In this document: positions 1-8,662 of the stretch, one piece after another
Layout: every line of letters begins with the position of its first letter
Numbering within the stretch: the first letter of the stretch is position 1
From: Ruegeria sp. SCSIO 43209
Lineage (GTDB): Bacteria; Pseudomonadota; Alphaproteobacteria; Rhodobacterales; Rhodobacteraceae
Length of the DNA: 64,000 nt
Direction of reading: 5' to 3'
Assembly (NCBI RefSeq): GCF_019904295.1
Contig: NZ_CP065364.1
Location: forward strand, 1 to 64,000
Position numbers and translations under genes: made by a program
The notes under the pieces: generated by a model
The model's database searches: none
The model's input: the letters and a program-made list of their open reading frames with translations, nothing else
What the model was told of the DNA's origin: nothing

Positions 1-233
1 GAGGTGCCTAAAATATATTCAATATCAATATGTTACCGAAGACATAGATATTCCGTAACTATATAATAACTAAAAATTAACAAGCTTAAGGGACCAAACC
101 AGCAAATCACCAAACCTTTTCACATTAAGGCAAATCTCTGAAATTACTTAGAAAGAGTCGGAAGGGCATATGTTTTCTTGCATGTACCATGATTTTTGAT
201 ATTCTGGAAAAAACGTGATACATGGAGAGGCTT
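1..233. promoter_or_regulatory. AT-rich leader upstream of parA
   Basis: No coding region is supported here. The stretch is clearly AT-richer than the parAB genes that follow. In plasmids with a parAB pair such a spacer usually holds the parA promoter and often separates parAB from the replication initiator, so an initiator gene may lie just left of the window; that is inference. I could not pick out convincing iterons or a promoter by eye. Confidence 0.3.
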
Positions 234-1619
234 ATGAGCAGAGCAGACCTCCCGCCCTATTTCAACATCTCTCCCGATGCAGCTTTGTCATCATTGCAAA
301 ATTCTGTGTCTACTCAAGACTTCAGAGAGATTGCGGAAGCCTGTCTAAAGGGGCGCACAGATCTTGCAAGCCGAGGGCTGGATGCAACAGGGGCCAAGAA
401 CTTGCGCCTGTTCTCCACGTGGGAAATCACCAAATATCTGATCCCCGTAGCTCCCGCTCATTTCCGTCGTGTGTTGCGCACTCATCCTGACTTGCCACAG
501 GGGCGCTCTGAGACAGAGGGTGGCGCGAAGTGGTTTACCTTTGATGAGGTCTTGCGGTTGCGGGCGCATTTTGGTGCGGAAGGATCTAAGGCCAAAGAAT
601 ATCTGCCTTATCGTCCGGAGAGCCTGCCCGCCAAGATTGCGGCCGTGGCCAATTTCAAAGGCGGGGTTGGCAAGACTTCAACGGCAGCGCATCTCGCAAT
701 GTCTGCCGCGCTCGACGGCTACAAGGTGCTGGTGATTGATCTCGACAGCCAGGGGTCGATGACGTCAATTCTTAACGGACAAGTTGAAGACGAATGGCAG
801 ACGGTCTTCCCACTGATCGCGCGGCATTATGCGATGCATTTGCGCAGCGAAAACCAGCGGCGGCTGGACCGAGGCGAAGCTCCCTTGCCACTTGATGAAA
901 CACTGACAGAAGCACTGGACATCAGCTCGGTGGATCTCATCCGCCCCACCCATTGGCCCAACATTGATCTGATCGGTGCGCAGTTGAACCTCTACTGGTC
1001 CGAATTCCAAATACCCGTCTGGCGTCTTGCCGCTCGCAGCTGGAAGCTTTGGGATGCTCTCACCGAGGCGCTGGAAGCCGATGGCGTGCTGGATCAGTAT
1101 GATCTCATCGTGCTCGATACGCCCCCCGCCCTTGGCTATCTGACAATTAACGGCCTGGCGGCAGCGGATATCCTGATCGTGCCCACCGGCGCCTCCTTCG
1201 TGGAGTTTGACAGCACGGGGCGGTTTTTTGACATGATGCACTCTGCTTTTGAGTCCATTGAAGAAGGTGAAAACATGGCCGCACGGGCGCTTGGGCGTGC
1301 CGAGCTAAGATTTGAGTGGGATGCGGTGCAGACTGTGATCACCCGTTACGATGCCTCGCAACAGGCCGAGATGGCAGGGCTCATGCAGGCCTATCTCGGG
1401 CGGCGCCTGTCTCCCTTCCGGCAAGATTACACTGCTCTGATTGGTCAGACGGGCGAGCAGGTGCATGGTATCTATGAGGCTGATTACCGCGACTTTAACC
1501 GCGACACCTATGCCCGCGGACGGGCAACCTTCGATGAGACCTATGCCGCATTCAAGCAACTTCTCATCGGAGCATGGCGCCGTGATGAACTGGCGCAGGC
1601 GACATCGGCGGCTGAGTAA
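234..1619 (+). CDS. parA: ParA-type plasmid partition ATPase
   Basis: Partition ATPase that, with ParB bound to a centromere, segregates the replicon. The deviant Walker A motif KGGVGKTS lies near residues 142-149, the Walker A-prime Asp (VIDLDSQG) near 169 and Walker B (IVLDTPPALG) near 290. The roughly 110 residues before the ATPase core, with a helix-turn-helix-like stretch, fit the long type Ia ParA proteins that also repress their own promoter. I start at the ATG at 234 because GGAGAGG sits just upstream; an in-frame ATG at 222 is the alternative and lacks such a site. parB follows after 19 bases, so the two form an operon. Family assignment is secure; which replicon type it serves is not determinable without the initiator. 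Confidence 0.93.
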   Translation: MSRADLPPYFNISPDAALSSLQNSVSTQDFREIAEACLKGRTDLASRGLDATGAKNLRLFSTWEITKYLIPVAPAHFRRVLRTHPDLPQGRSETEGGAKWFTFDEVLRLRAHFGAEGSKAKEYLPYRPESLPAKIAAVANFKGGVGKTSTAAHLAMSAALDGYKVLVIDLDSQGSMTSILNGQVEDEWQTVFPLIARHYAMHLRSENQRRLDRGEAPLPLDETLTEALDISSVDLIRPTHWPNIDLIGAQLNLYWSEFQIPVWRLAARSWKLWDALTEALEADGVLDQYDLIVLDTPPALGYLTINGLAAADILIVPTGASFVEFDSTGRFFDMMHSAFESIEEGENMAARALGRAELRFEWDAVQTVITRYDASQQAEMAGLMQAYLGRRLSPFRQDYTALIGQTGEQVHGIYEADYRDFNRDTYARGRATFDETYAAFKQLLIGAWRRDELAQATSAAE

Positions 1620-1638
1620 CCAGACAGGGAGACAGAGC

Positions 1639-2622
1639 ATGGCCAAACGCAGACGATTGGAACCGGCCAACCCTGAGAATGTGTCTCCGGCACAGGAGAT
1701 CAGGACCCATGGAGCGGCCCTTGGCGCACCCGGACGTGCGCCGATCGCCCATGTGACGCGCGAGGCCGCAGGGCAGGGTGCTTTTGAAGAGGTTGCTGAG
1801 GCAATGCGCGCTGCCCGCGAAGAGGGGCGCTTGATCCAGTCTCTGCCAGTGGATGACATCAAGGTGGATCATCTGCTGCGCGATCGGATCGTGTTGGACC
1901 CTGATGAAATGGCGGCCCTTCAGGCCAGCCTGGCGGCGCGTGGGCAGCAAACACCCATTGAAGTCGTGGCGCTGCCGGATGGCGGATATGGCCTGATCTC
2001 GGGTCTGCGCCGGCTGGAAGCGCTAAAAGCTCTAAAGCAGGGCTCTGTGCTGGCGCTGATCCGGGCTCCGGAGAGCGCCGATGCCGCTTATGTCGCGATG
2101 GTCGAAGAAAACGAGATCCGCGCCAACCTGTCGTTCTACGAACGCGCCCGTGTGGCCTCGGAGGCCGCACGCATCGGCGTCTATGCTTCAGGGGAAGCTG
2201 CCGTCCAAGGACTCTTTGCCCATGCCAGCGCGTCTAAGCGGTCCAAAATCCTTGCGTTCATGCGTCTGCACAACGCTCTGGGCACACATCTGCGCTTCCC
2301 GGCGGCCATCCCCGAGAAACTCGGACTCGCTCTGGTCAAAACCATCGAAACAACGCCAGAGTTCGGAAAACGCCTCACTGACAGTTTGCGCAAGACACCG
2401 GCCGTGGACTCGATATCCGAACGCCGCGCGCTGGAACGCGCGCTGGCGAAAGTGTCAAACGGGCAGGGCGTGCGCTCTGCGCAAACTAAAACGCGCGGTG
2501 AAGAAGTTGCCAAAGGGGTTTACCTGGAAGCCAAACGAGGGCGGATCGTGTTGCAAGGGCAGGGGCTGGACGCTGGACTGGTGGAAGATCTGCGTAAGTG
2601 GCTCGCTAAACGGCGTGCCTAA
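1639..2622 (+). CDS. parB: ParB-type centromere-binding partition protein
   Basis: Partner of ParA; binds centromere sites and, in the family, loads onto flanking DNA as a CTP-dependent clamp. The 327-residue protein has a basic N-terminus. Its ParB/Srx-like domain shows the arginine box (LISGLRRLEALKAL, about residue 115-130) and the second conserved box (ENEIRANLSFYERARVA, about residue 155), followed by a helix-turn-helix region. The frame stays open upstream to 1441, but the ATG at 1639, preceded by a GGGAGACAGAG purine stretch, is the natural start right after the parA stop. Possible parS palindromes follow the gene. Confidence 0.92.
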   Translation: MAKRRRLEPANPENVSPAQEIRTHGAALGAPGRAPIAHVTREAAGQGAFEEVAEAMRAAREEGRLIQSLPVDDIKVDHLLRDRIVLDPDEMAALQASLAARGQQTPIEVVALPDGGYGLISGLRRLEALKALKQGSVLALIRAPESADAAYVAMVEENEIRANLSFYERARVASEAARIGVYASGEAAVQGLFAHASASKRSKILAFMRLHNALGTHLRFPAAIPEKLGLALVKTIETTPEFGKRLTDSLRKTPAVDSISERRALERALAKVSNGQGVRSAQTKTRGEEVAKGVYLEAKRGRIVLQGQGLDAGLVEDLRKWLAKRRA

Positions 2623-3043
2623 CACATTTTCAGAAAATGCGTGGCGCGCACCAACACTAGAGGAGCATTTGAGACGTTTCAGCCCAAAGGGTCTCGAAGT
2701 GCTTATGTTTCCACAGCTCAGCATACAATTTCCCTTATTTACAGTCTGATAGAACGTTCGCTTTCGCATGCGAAAAAAGGAGTTAGCTCCAATCGAGATC
2801 CTTGTATCTGAAGTGTGTTCGTCGACAATAAGAAGGCAGCCCTAAGCAATGCCGAGAATGGCTTCGTCGAAATTTCCACATCAATACAATGTTGCCGGAA
2901 TTTAGTGCCTAGCCATGAGCTACGAAAAACAAGGTTTGGATGGACGAGCTATCAACGGTAAACAGAGGCCAATGCAAAAGACATTCACTTTGCGTAGTAT
3001 TATAATAAAGTTACTATCTGAAAACAATTTTTAGAAGATAAAG
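2623..3043. other. Gene-free spacer after parB with palindromes
   Basis: A stretch of 421 bases without a supportable gene, and the boundary between the partition module and the polysaccharide genes. It holds a 15-base palindrome with 7-base arms right after the parB stop (2625-2639, CATTTTC and GAAAATG around one base) and a perfect 14-base palindrome at 2762-2775. The remainder is AT-rich and probably contains the promoter for the aminotransferase gene at 3044, but no clear -35/-10 pair stands out. Confidence 0.5.
2762..2775. promoter_or_regulatory. Candidate parS centromere palindrome
   Basis: TTTCGCATGCGAAA is a perfect 14-base palindrome. Its TTTC/GAAA outer arms resemble the chromosomal parS core (TTTC-ACGT-GAAA) but with a six-base GCATGC centre. 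Its position 140 bases behind parB is a usual place for a plasmid centromere. The role is inferred from symmetry and position only. Confidence 0.4.
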
Positions 3044-4186
3044 ATGAACGAAATAGATGTCCCATTCAACAAACCGAGTCTTGTTGGAAATGAAATAAAA
3101 TATGTCCGGGATGCCGTGCGACGGGGGCAATTGGCTGGCGACGGAACATACACTGAGCGCTGTTGCAATTTGCTCAAGGCGCAGTTGGGTGCGCCAAGTG
3201 TACTACTGACACATTCTTGCACGGCTGCACTTGAAATGGCGGCGATGCTTTGTGATTTGGCGCCAGGAGATGAGGTCATAATGCCCTCTTTCACCTTTGT
3301 CTCAACAGCCAATGCGGTTGTCCTGCGCGGTGCCACGCCTGTTTTTGTAGATATTGATGTGTCGACCCTCTGCATGGCCCCCGATGCAGTTGAAGCGGCA
3401 ATCACAGAGAAGACGCGGGCTATCTTTGCAGTGCATTATGCTGGGTTTCCGGCGGACATAGAGCGTCTCGTTACGTTAGCAAAGGCTCATGATCTGTTTT
3501 TGGTTGAAGATGCTGCCCAAGCGTTTGGGTCAACCTATAATGGTCAGCAAGCAGGGACTTTCGGTGACGCTGCCACCTTCAGTTTTCATGAGACCAAGAA
3601 CGTCATCAGTGGCGAAGGAGGTGCGTTGGTTATCAATCGTCCAGACTGGGTGGAGCGTGCCGAGATTATCCGAGAAAAGGGGACCAACCGGTCGCAGTTC
3701 TTTCGCGGTGCTGTCGACAAATATACTTGGGTGGATGTTGGGTCTTCCTATCTGCCGGGAGAATTAATAGCGGCCTTTTTGCTCGCGCAAATAGAAACGC
3801 AGGACGCCATCCGAACGCGGCGATTATCGGTCTTTGACACTTATTTCGAGGCATTTGAGGCGCAGGTGGCGCAAAGACAGATCAGATTGCCCGATACGCC
3901 TCTAAATTGCGAAGGCAACGGGCATATGTTTTATCTTTTGATGGACTCGCTGAACACGCGGACTGAGTTCATCAATTTTATGAGGCAGAATGGCGTGATC
4001 ACGCCTTTTCACTACGTGCCACTGCACAGCTCGCCAGGGGGACAGAAATTTGGCCGTACATCAGGTGACTTACGTGTTACCAATATGATTTCGGACACTT
4101 TGGTTCGTTTGCCGATGTTCTTTGACCTTGGAAGCGACGTAGAGACGGTGATTGAGGTCGCGAATAGGGCGCTCGAAAATACATGA
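3044..4186 (+). CDS. wecE: WecE-like dTDP-4-amino-4,6-dideoxygalactose transaminase
   Basis: PLP-dependent sugar aminotransferase of the DegT/DnrJ/EryC1/StrS family that puts an amino group on C4 of dTDP-4-keto-6-deoxyglucose to give dTDP-Fuc4N. The PLP lysine is about residue 185 in HETKNVISGEGG, close to the position in E. coli WecE. The N-terminal VPFNKPSLVGNE and the PGDEVIMPSFTFVSTANA segment are characteristic of the WecE branch, and 380 residues is the normal length. The next gene starts inside the stop codon (ATGA), so the amino sugar is probably used by the following polyprenyl-phosphate transferase. No dTDP-glucose synthase or dehydratase gene is in the window, so the keto sugar must come from elsewhere. 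Confidence 0.85.
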   Translation: MNEIDVPFNKPSLVGNEIKYVRDAVRRGQLAGDGTYTERCCNLLKAQLGAPSVLLTHSCTAALEMAAMLCDLAPGDEVIMPSFTFVSTANAVVLRGATPVFVDIDVSTLCMAPDAVEAAITEKTRAIFAVHYAGFPADIERLVTLAKAHDLFLVEDAAQAFGSTYNGQQAGTFGDAATFSFHETKNVISGEGGALVINRPDWVERAEIIREKGTNRSQFFRGAVDKYTWVDVGSSYLPGELIAAFLLAQIETQDAIRTRRLSVFDTYFEAFEAQVAQRQIRLPDTPLNCEGNGHMFYLLMDSLNTRTEFINFMRQNGVITPFHYVPLHSSPGGQKFGRTSGDLRVTNMISDTLVRLPMFFDLGSDVETVIEVANRALENT

Positions 4187-5175
4187 CGAATAGCATTCAA
4201 ACAGCCCATGATGCGTCGGCGACGTTGATCAGTGTCATCTCTCCAATATATGGATGCCGTAGCACGCTGACAGAGCTTGCCAAGCGCGTAGAGATGGCTT
4301 TCCAAGATGAATGTCTTGATTGGGAACTTGTGCTCGTTGATGATCGCGGCCCAGATCAACCTTGGCCGGTGATAGAAGAGCTGTCTGCAAAAGATCCTCG
4401 TATCCGAGGTATCAGGTTGGCGCGCAATCATGGACAACACCTCGCGATCTGGGCGGGGCTGGAAGCTGCGCGCGGTGATTTCATCGTTGTGATTGACTGC
4501 GATTTGCAGGATGATCCCAGTGTTATCCCAGAGCTTTATCGTCTTGTGCAGCAAGATGATGTGGAAGCCGTTATTGTGGATCGGGGCACATGGTCGGACT
4601 CAAAGCTCCGGCGGATGGCATCAAACTCTTTCTATGCGCTCGTAAAGTGGCTCGCCGGGGTCAAGATCGACAATATCGGCAACTTCGGTATCTACAGCCG
4701 CCGTATGGTCAACACATTATTGCTGTTTACCGAGCAAGAGATTTTCTTGCCCATTATGGTGAGCCTCACAGGGTACCCAACGACAAAACATCAAGTCGAC
4801 CGGGGTACCCGCCATGAGGGTTCCAGTTCTTATAATTTTCTCCGGCTTTTGCGCCTAGCTGTTGCGATTGTGATCCGGTTCTCTGACCGCCCTCTGAAAC
4901 TGAGTGTGCTGTTGGGCGGTGCCCTAAGCGGAATGTCTGCGTTGATTTCCTTTGTCTTGCTTATGATGTGGCTGGCGGGAAGCTTCACAGTCCAGGGTTG
5001 GACCAGTACCATCTTGTCAATCTGGTTCTTATCAGGGCTGATCTTGGCCACTCTGGGAATACATGGGTTTTATCTGGGTCGTGTTTTCCGAGAGGTGCAA
5101 GGGCGCCCTCGCATCTTGATCCAGGAGACCACGGATCTTGAAGAGACTGCACTGTCTCGTGCGCGGGATGTGTGA
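4183..5175 (+). CDS. GT2 polyprenyl-phosphate glycosyltransferase (DPM1/GtrB type)
   Basis: Transfers a sugar from a nucleotide donor to polyprenyl phosphate at the inner membrane face. The N-terminal GT-A domain has an LVDDRGPD motif, a DCDLQDDP metal-binding motif near residue 104 and the HGQHLAIWAGL segment typical of dolichol-phosphate-mannose-synthase-like enzymes. Two hydrophobic segments after residue about 235 anchor it, as in GtrB/ArnC. It overlaps the aminotransferase by four bases and the GtrA-like gene by eight. The pairing GT2 plus GtrA is the classical module that makes a lipid-linked sugar and moves it across the membrane. The sugar is probably the 4-amino-sugar of the preceding enzyme (inference). 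Confidence 0.85.
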   Translation: MTNSIQTAHDASATLISVISPIYGCRSTLTELAKRVEMAFQDECLDWELVLVDDRGPDQPWPVIEELSAKDPRIRGIRLARNHGQHLAIWAGLEAARGDFIVVIDCDLQDDPSVIPELYRLVQQDDVEAVIVDRGTWSDSKLRRMASNSFYALVKWLAGVKIDNIGNFGIYSRRMVNTLLLFTEQEIFLPIMVSLTGYPTTKHQVDRGTRHEGSSSYNFLRLLRLAVAIVIRFSDRPLKLSVLLGGALSGMSALISFVLLMMWLAGSFTVQGWTSTILSIWFLSGLILATLGIHGFYLGRVFREVQGRPRILIQETTDLEETALSRARDV

Positions 5176-5554
5176 CACTGTGATCCCAAGGAGCCTTTAC
5201 CGATACGGTCTTGTGGGAATAGGCTCAAATCTGGTGGTATATTGTGTTTTCGTTGTCTTGATCTGGGGCGCAGTTCCGCCCGTTTGGGCCGCTGCAATAT
5301 GCTACGTATTTGGTTTGGGCATAAGCTATTTGGCCAATCGACGCTGGTCCTTTGAAAGTACCGCAGGCCACCGATCTGATTTGGTCCGTTTTCTTCTGGC
5401 CTATGGTGTTGGGTTTGTCGCTACGCTTGGATTTATCTTTGTATTGACACAGTTTCTAAGGCCCGAGGTTGCTCAGTTTCTCAACATTGGCCTAACGGCT
5501 GCAGTGATTTATAGTTGTTTAAGGCTCTTTGGGTTTGGCAAAGCAAAGTTCTAA
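5168..5554 (+). CDS. GtrA-family membrane protein
   Basis: Small protein of about 128 residues with four hydrophobic segments and the GtrA hallmarks LVGIGSN near the start and NRRWSFES in the middle. GtrA proteins are thought to flip polyprenyl-phosphate-linked sugars across the inner membrane. The ATG at 5168 overlaps the upstream stop; a TTG at 5138 with a GGAG ten bases upstream would add ten residues and cannot be excluded. Its partner is the preceding GT2. This is the first of two GtrA-family genes in the window; the other sits in the arabinose operon at 41 kb. Confidence 0.82.
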   Translation: MCDTVIPRSLYRYGLVGIGSNLVVYCVFVVLIWGAVPPVWAAAICYVFGLGISYLANRRWSFESTAGHRSDLVRFLLAYGVGFVATLGFIFVLTQFLRPEVAQFLNIGLTAAVIYSCLRLFGFGKAKF

Positions 5555-5612
5555 AACTATTTCTAAGGCTGCCACGCCAGTTAACTTACAGGTGCGGGAA
5601 ACAAAAAAGATC

Positions 5613-6404
5613 ATGCTCTATACACAGAAAAACGCAGAGACACAGATCGATATTGGTAAGCAGACACGAATTGGGGAGAATGTCACTTTCGGCCCGAGCT
5701 GCAAAACCATCTCAATTGGATTTGGCTGTTTCCTGGGCCGTGATTTATACATCGATGTCGAGCACCTAACTATTGGGGATTACACAACTATCCACCATGG
5801 AGGTATCATCCATGGTATCGAAACCAGTATAGGCCACAATTGCTGGTTCGGTCATTATTGTATCATCGACTCTTTGGGTGGTCTCACGCGAATTGGGAAC
5901 AACGTGGGGGCTGGGGCGCACTCGCAACTTTGGAGCCATATGAAATTTGGCGATATGCTAGCAGGTTGTCGATGGAATTCATCTGGTTCGCTTATATTGG
6001 AAGATGATGTTTGGCTCGTCGGACATTCAATTACGGGGCCCATTAAAGCTGCTAAACGCTCAATGCTGATGACCGGTAGTGTTGCTGTCAAAGATCTGGA
6101 AGAAAACCATATCTATTCCGGTTCCCCTGCCAAAGATATAACTGCCCATTTAGGACTGCAATTTGATGATCCTGATTTGGAGCAGAGGCAAAAGAATTTC
6201 GCTTCTCTTAAAGCGCAATACGCTAAAGAGACGGGCCTCAGTGTCGAGGCTTTCCTGGATGTTTCAAGTTTTGATCCGGTTACCGCAAACGTGACGCAGT
6301 TTAACTTGATGGAGAGAACTTACCGTCCTCGCTATACACAGGATGAGTACGGCTTCATGCGCTTCCTGCTCTATGACCGTGCAAAATTTGTACCAGTTAA
6401 TTAG
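5613..6404 (+). CDS. Left-handed beta-helix (hexapeptide) acyltransferase-like protein
   Basis: A 263-residue protein whose middle part repeats hexapeptide turns (IGKQTRIGENVTFG, LTIGDYTTIHHGG, TRIGNNVGAGAHSQLW), as in sugar O-/N-acetyltransferases and related trimeric beta-helix enzymes. The C-terminal 80 residues are outside the repeat and I do not recognise them. I start at the ATG at 5613; TTG codons at 5529 and 5535 are open upstream but would overlap gtrA. It probably acylates the sugar made by the preceding genes, but donor and acceptor are unknown. Its end overlaps the end of the convergent membrane-protein gene by eight bases. Confidence 0.72.
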   Translation: MLYTQKNAETQIDIGKQTRIGENVTFGPSCKTISIGFGCFLGRDLYIDVEHLTIGDYTTIHHGGIIHGIETSIGHNCWFGHYCIIDSLGGLTRIGNNVGAGAHSQLWSHMKFGDMLAGCRWNSSGSLILEDDVWLVGHSITGPIKAAKRSMLMTGSVAVKDLEENHIYSGSPAKDITAHLGLQFDDPDLEQRQKNFASLKAQYAKETGLSVEAFLDVSSFDPVTANVTQFNLMERTYRPRYTQDEYGFMRFLLYDRAKFVPVN

Positions 6405-7965
6405 AGCCTTTTGCGCAATTGGTAAGCGCAAGCCTTTGGTGTGCATATACCTCCCAATAATTAGAAATGGTGCACACAGTGAATTTATCTGTCATTTTTG
6501 ATCTGAGGATTGAGGTGGCTCCGAATGCTTCGCCACGTGCAAGAAGAATAATGTCGATATCGTCGCTCAACGCGCGATCTGGGCCGAGCTCCGGCGCGCT
6601 AGCCCGTTGCCACAGCGGGTAACCGGCAACGGGCTTGGCCAGAAGTGCGTGTTCAAAAGTAATGCCAGAATCTGCAACGACACCCCATTGAGATGGCTCA
6701 CCTAATGCGCGCAAAGCGGTGATGCCGTCCGCAAGCATTTCATATTGGGTAGGACCGCTCGATTCCCCTTGCTGCTCCGGTACACTCAAATACCGCGCAT
6801 AGGGTCCATGTTCGATCAGGCGTTCCGATTTTCGCGAATATCCCTCCGCCGCAGCGCCAAGCATATTCGCAACATGTGGCGTGGCAAAAGCCAGGATGAG
6901 GATGACCGAGATATATCGAATAACGGGTTCGTGTTCGGCAGAGTGTTTCCGGGCGAGTTCCGCGCATCCAATGCACAAAGCGATGAAAGTAGGCAGGGCC
7001 AACTGGCCGAGAGATCCATTGCCGCCCATGGTTGCGGTCATGCCGACGACTGTCCCTGCAAGAATAATAGCTGATGCGACTGGCACTCGTATTGTTGCGT
7101 CTTTGACACAAAGGGCAACGGCAAACAAAGTCGCGCAAAGGGCAACCGGTTGGTAAAGTGGGATTTGTACACTTTTCCTTATGAGCCCCATAATGCCGTT
7201 GCTCTCGCCCACATGAGCGAGGGCATAATCCAATGAGCCAAAGAAGCGCTGAAGGTTGGGGTCAAACACAAGTACAAACAGCCCCAATCCAATTAGCGCA
7301 CCGCCTGCTGCAAACCAACGCCGCATGATCAACAGCGCAATGAAAAGACCGGGCAGAACGAGCACAAACGTGGATTTCGTCAAGCAGACAGCGCCCACCA
7401 ACATGCCAGAAACACCGCCCCCAAACACCTCACGGCGTTTACGATCGTTTTTGAAGAATACAAACAACGTCACAACAAACATCGCAGCTTGCGCAAAACG
7501 ATTATAAAAAAAGGAATGCGTTGAGATTACCCGGATAACCTGGTCATTAAACTCCAGTGGATATCGTGTCAGCAATAGAGTGAGAATGACTAATGCCACG
7601 CCAGAGAAACCAAGTGGCGACATATGAGTTCTCGAAAACAGAAATGCACATGCGATGAGTGCGCAACCTAAGAAAATACTATGTAGGTAAAACACTGAAG
7701 CATGAGTCCCGAACACATACATTGTCCAGCTAAGTGTTTCGGATATGAAGCCGCCGTAAAAGTGGCCAAAGTCAATAACGGGCCGAAGCCCTTCTAAAAT
7801 ACGCCAGGCCGCTCCAAGTATGAAAAACGTGTCAGCAAAGTGGTCTGTGTCATAAAATATCCCGACGAAAAATGAGAATACAGCGATCAGAGAGATCAAA
7901 AGAATGAGTGAGCAATTTATGACAAGAAGAAAACGGTCGAAAGAGCACCTAAATTTTAAAGTCAC
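6397..7965 (-). CDS. Polytopic membrane protein, GT-C glycosyltransferase-like
   Basis: A 522-residue protein with about ten hydrophobic segments. After the first segment there is an acidic loop (YDTDHFADTFFILGAAW, about residues 38-54), the place where GT-C enzymes carry their catalytic aspartates, and the C-terminal 120 residues are mostly soluble. This fits a lipid-phosphate-sugar-dependent GT-C enzyme but no named family is clear. The start is GTG at 7965 with no strong ribosome-binding site, so the N-terminus is uncertain. It is AT-richer than the later modules and convergent to the acyltransferase gene. The GT2/GtrA lipid-sugar module next door would supply a suitable donor (inference). 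Confidence 0.65.
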   Translation of the reverse strand: MTLKFRCSFDRFLLVINCSLILLISLIAVFSFFVGIFYDTDHFADTFFILGAAWRILEGLRPVIDFGHFYGGFISETLSWTMYVFGTHASVFYLHSIFLGCALIACAFLFSRTHMSPLGFSGVALVILTLLLTRYPLEFNDQVIRVISTHSFFYNRFAQAAMFVVTLFVFFKNDRKRREVFGGGVSGMLVGAVCLTKSTFVLVLPGLFIALLIMRRWFAAGGALIGLGLFVLVFDPNLQRFFGSLDYALAHVGESNGIMGLIRKSVQIPLYQPVALCATLFAVALCVKDATIRVPVASAIILAGTVVGMTATMGGNGSLGQLALPTFIALCIGCAELARKHSAEHEPVIRYISVILILAFATPHVANMLGAAAEGYSRKSERLIEHGPYARYLSVPEQQGESSGPTQYEMLADGITALRALGEPSQWGVVADSGITFEHALLAKPVAGYPLWQRASAPELGPDRALSDDIDIILLARGEAFGATSILRSKMTDKFTVCTISNYWEVYAHQRLALTNCAKGSN

Positions 7966-8662
7966 TTTTTAAGCCTTTGATTTTCGTTTGTATTTGTAAC
8001 GTAGAGAGTGCAGCTTGTTAATCTTGTCCTGTGACCTAAAGTAGGCTGAGGAGCAAAGTCCACAGAAGGGCTTTTGGGTCTGGCCGCTACCTTTTGATCA
8101 GTTCCGCAGGAGTGATCCATTTAGATTTCTGATACGTGACCGGGATCAAGTTCACTCCGTTTCGGGGTAAGACTTCATGGGATCTTTCAGGTTTGATTCA
8201 ATTGGACCGTAAATTCACCGGGCGTCAAGTTTCCGGCGCAATGGCCTTTCCAGTCACTGCTCCGTGCCCGGCATCACGCCTTGGTGGACCCGAGCCTAAA
8301 CCCACTTGGCGAACGAGCCCCGACTCCCGTCCTAGGCGGCTGTTAAATGCCTGCAGATATCCGCTGATCAGCAGAATGCTGCCGACCGAAGCCCAGAACG
8401 CTTGGTCAGTAAAGAATGTCTGAATCCGACGTGCTAGGGAGAATCTCAATACCACTCACAAAGTTGGGCGCCGCCTCCGGGGCCTTTCGCAAAAAAAACA
8501 CAAACAAGGCCCGAAAATGACCAACTGGTTGTAAACAAAAACCATGTTGCCAATAGGATTGTAATGAGTTCAGAACCCACAGTTCTCACTTCTTTAATTG
8601 TGACGCCTTTACGCAACTAGGAATCGTGCCACTCACTCTGACCTAGTCATTGGATCACCTAT
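7966..8662. other. Gene-poor spacer with possible transposase scrap
   Basis: Nearly 700 bases with no convincing gene. At 8117-8164, plus strand, the translation reads PFRFLIRDRDQVH, which resembles the segment around the second catalytic Asp of integrase-type transposases, but a stop follows directly, so at most this is a short remnant. A minus-strand open stretch at 8225-8455 begins like a membrane-associated N-terminus and then loses sense. The end of the region should contain the promoter of the PA14 protein gene. Confidence 0.4.

Noticed and set aside
1441..1638. N-terminal extension of ParB to 1441
   Set aside because: This would overlap parA by 179 bases; the extra residues are not ParB-like, and a proper start with upstream purines exists at 1639.
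8225..8455. Minus-strand 76-codon frame with a hydrophobic N-terminus
   Set aside because: Starts like a membrane protein but turns into nonsense-like Gly/Arg/Pro sequence; no ribosome-binding site. At most a remnant, not supportable as a gene.
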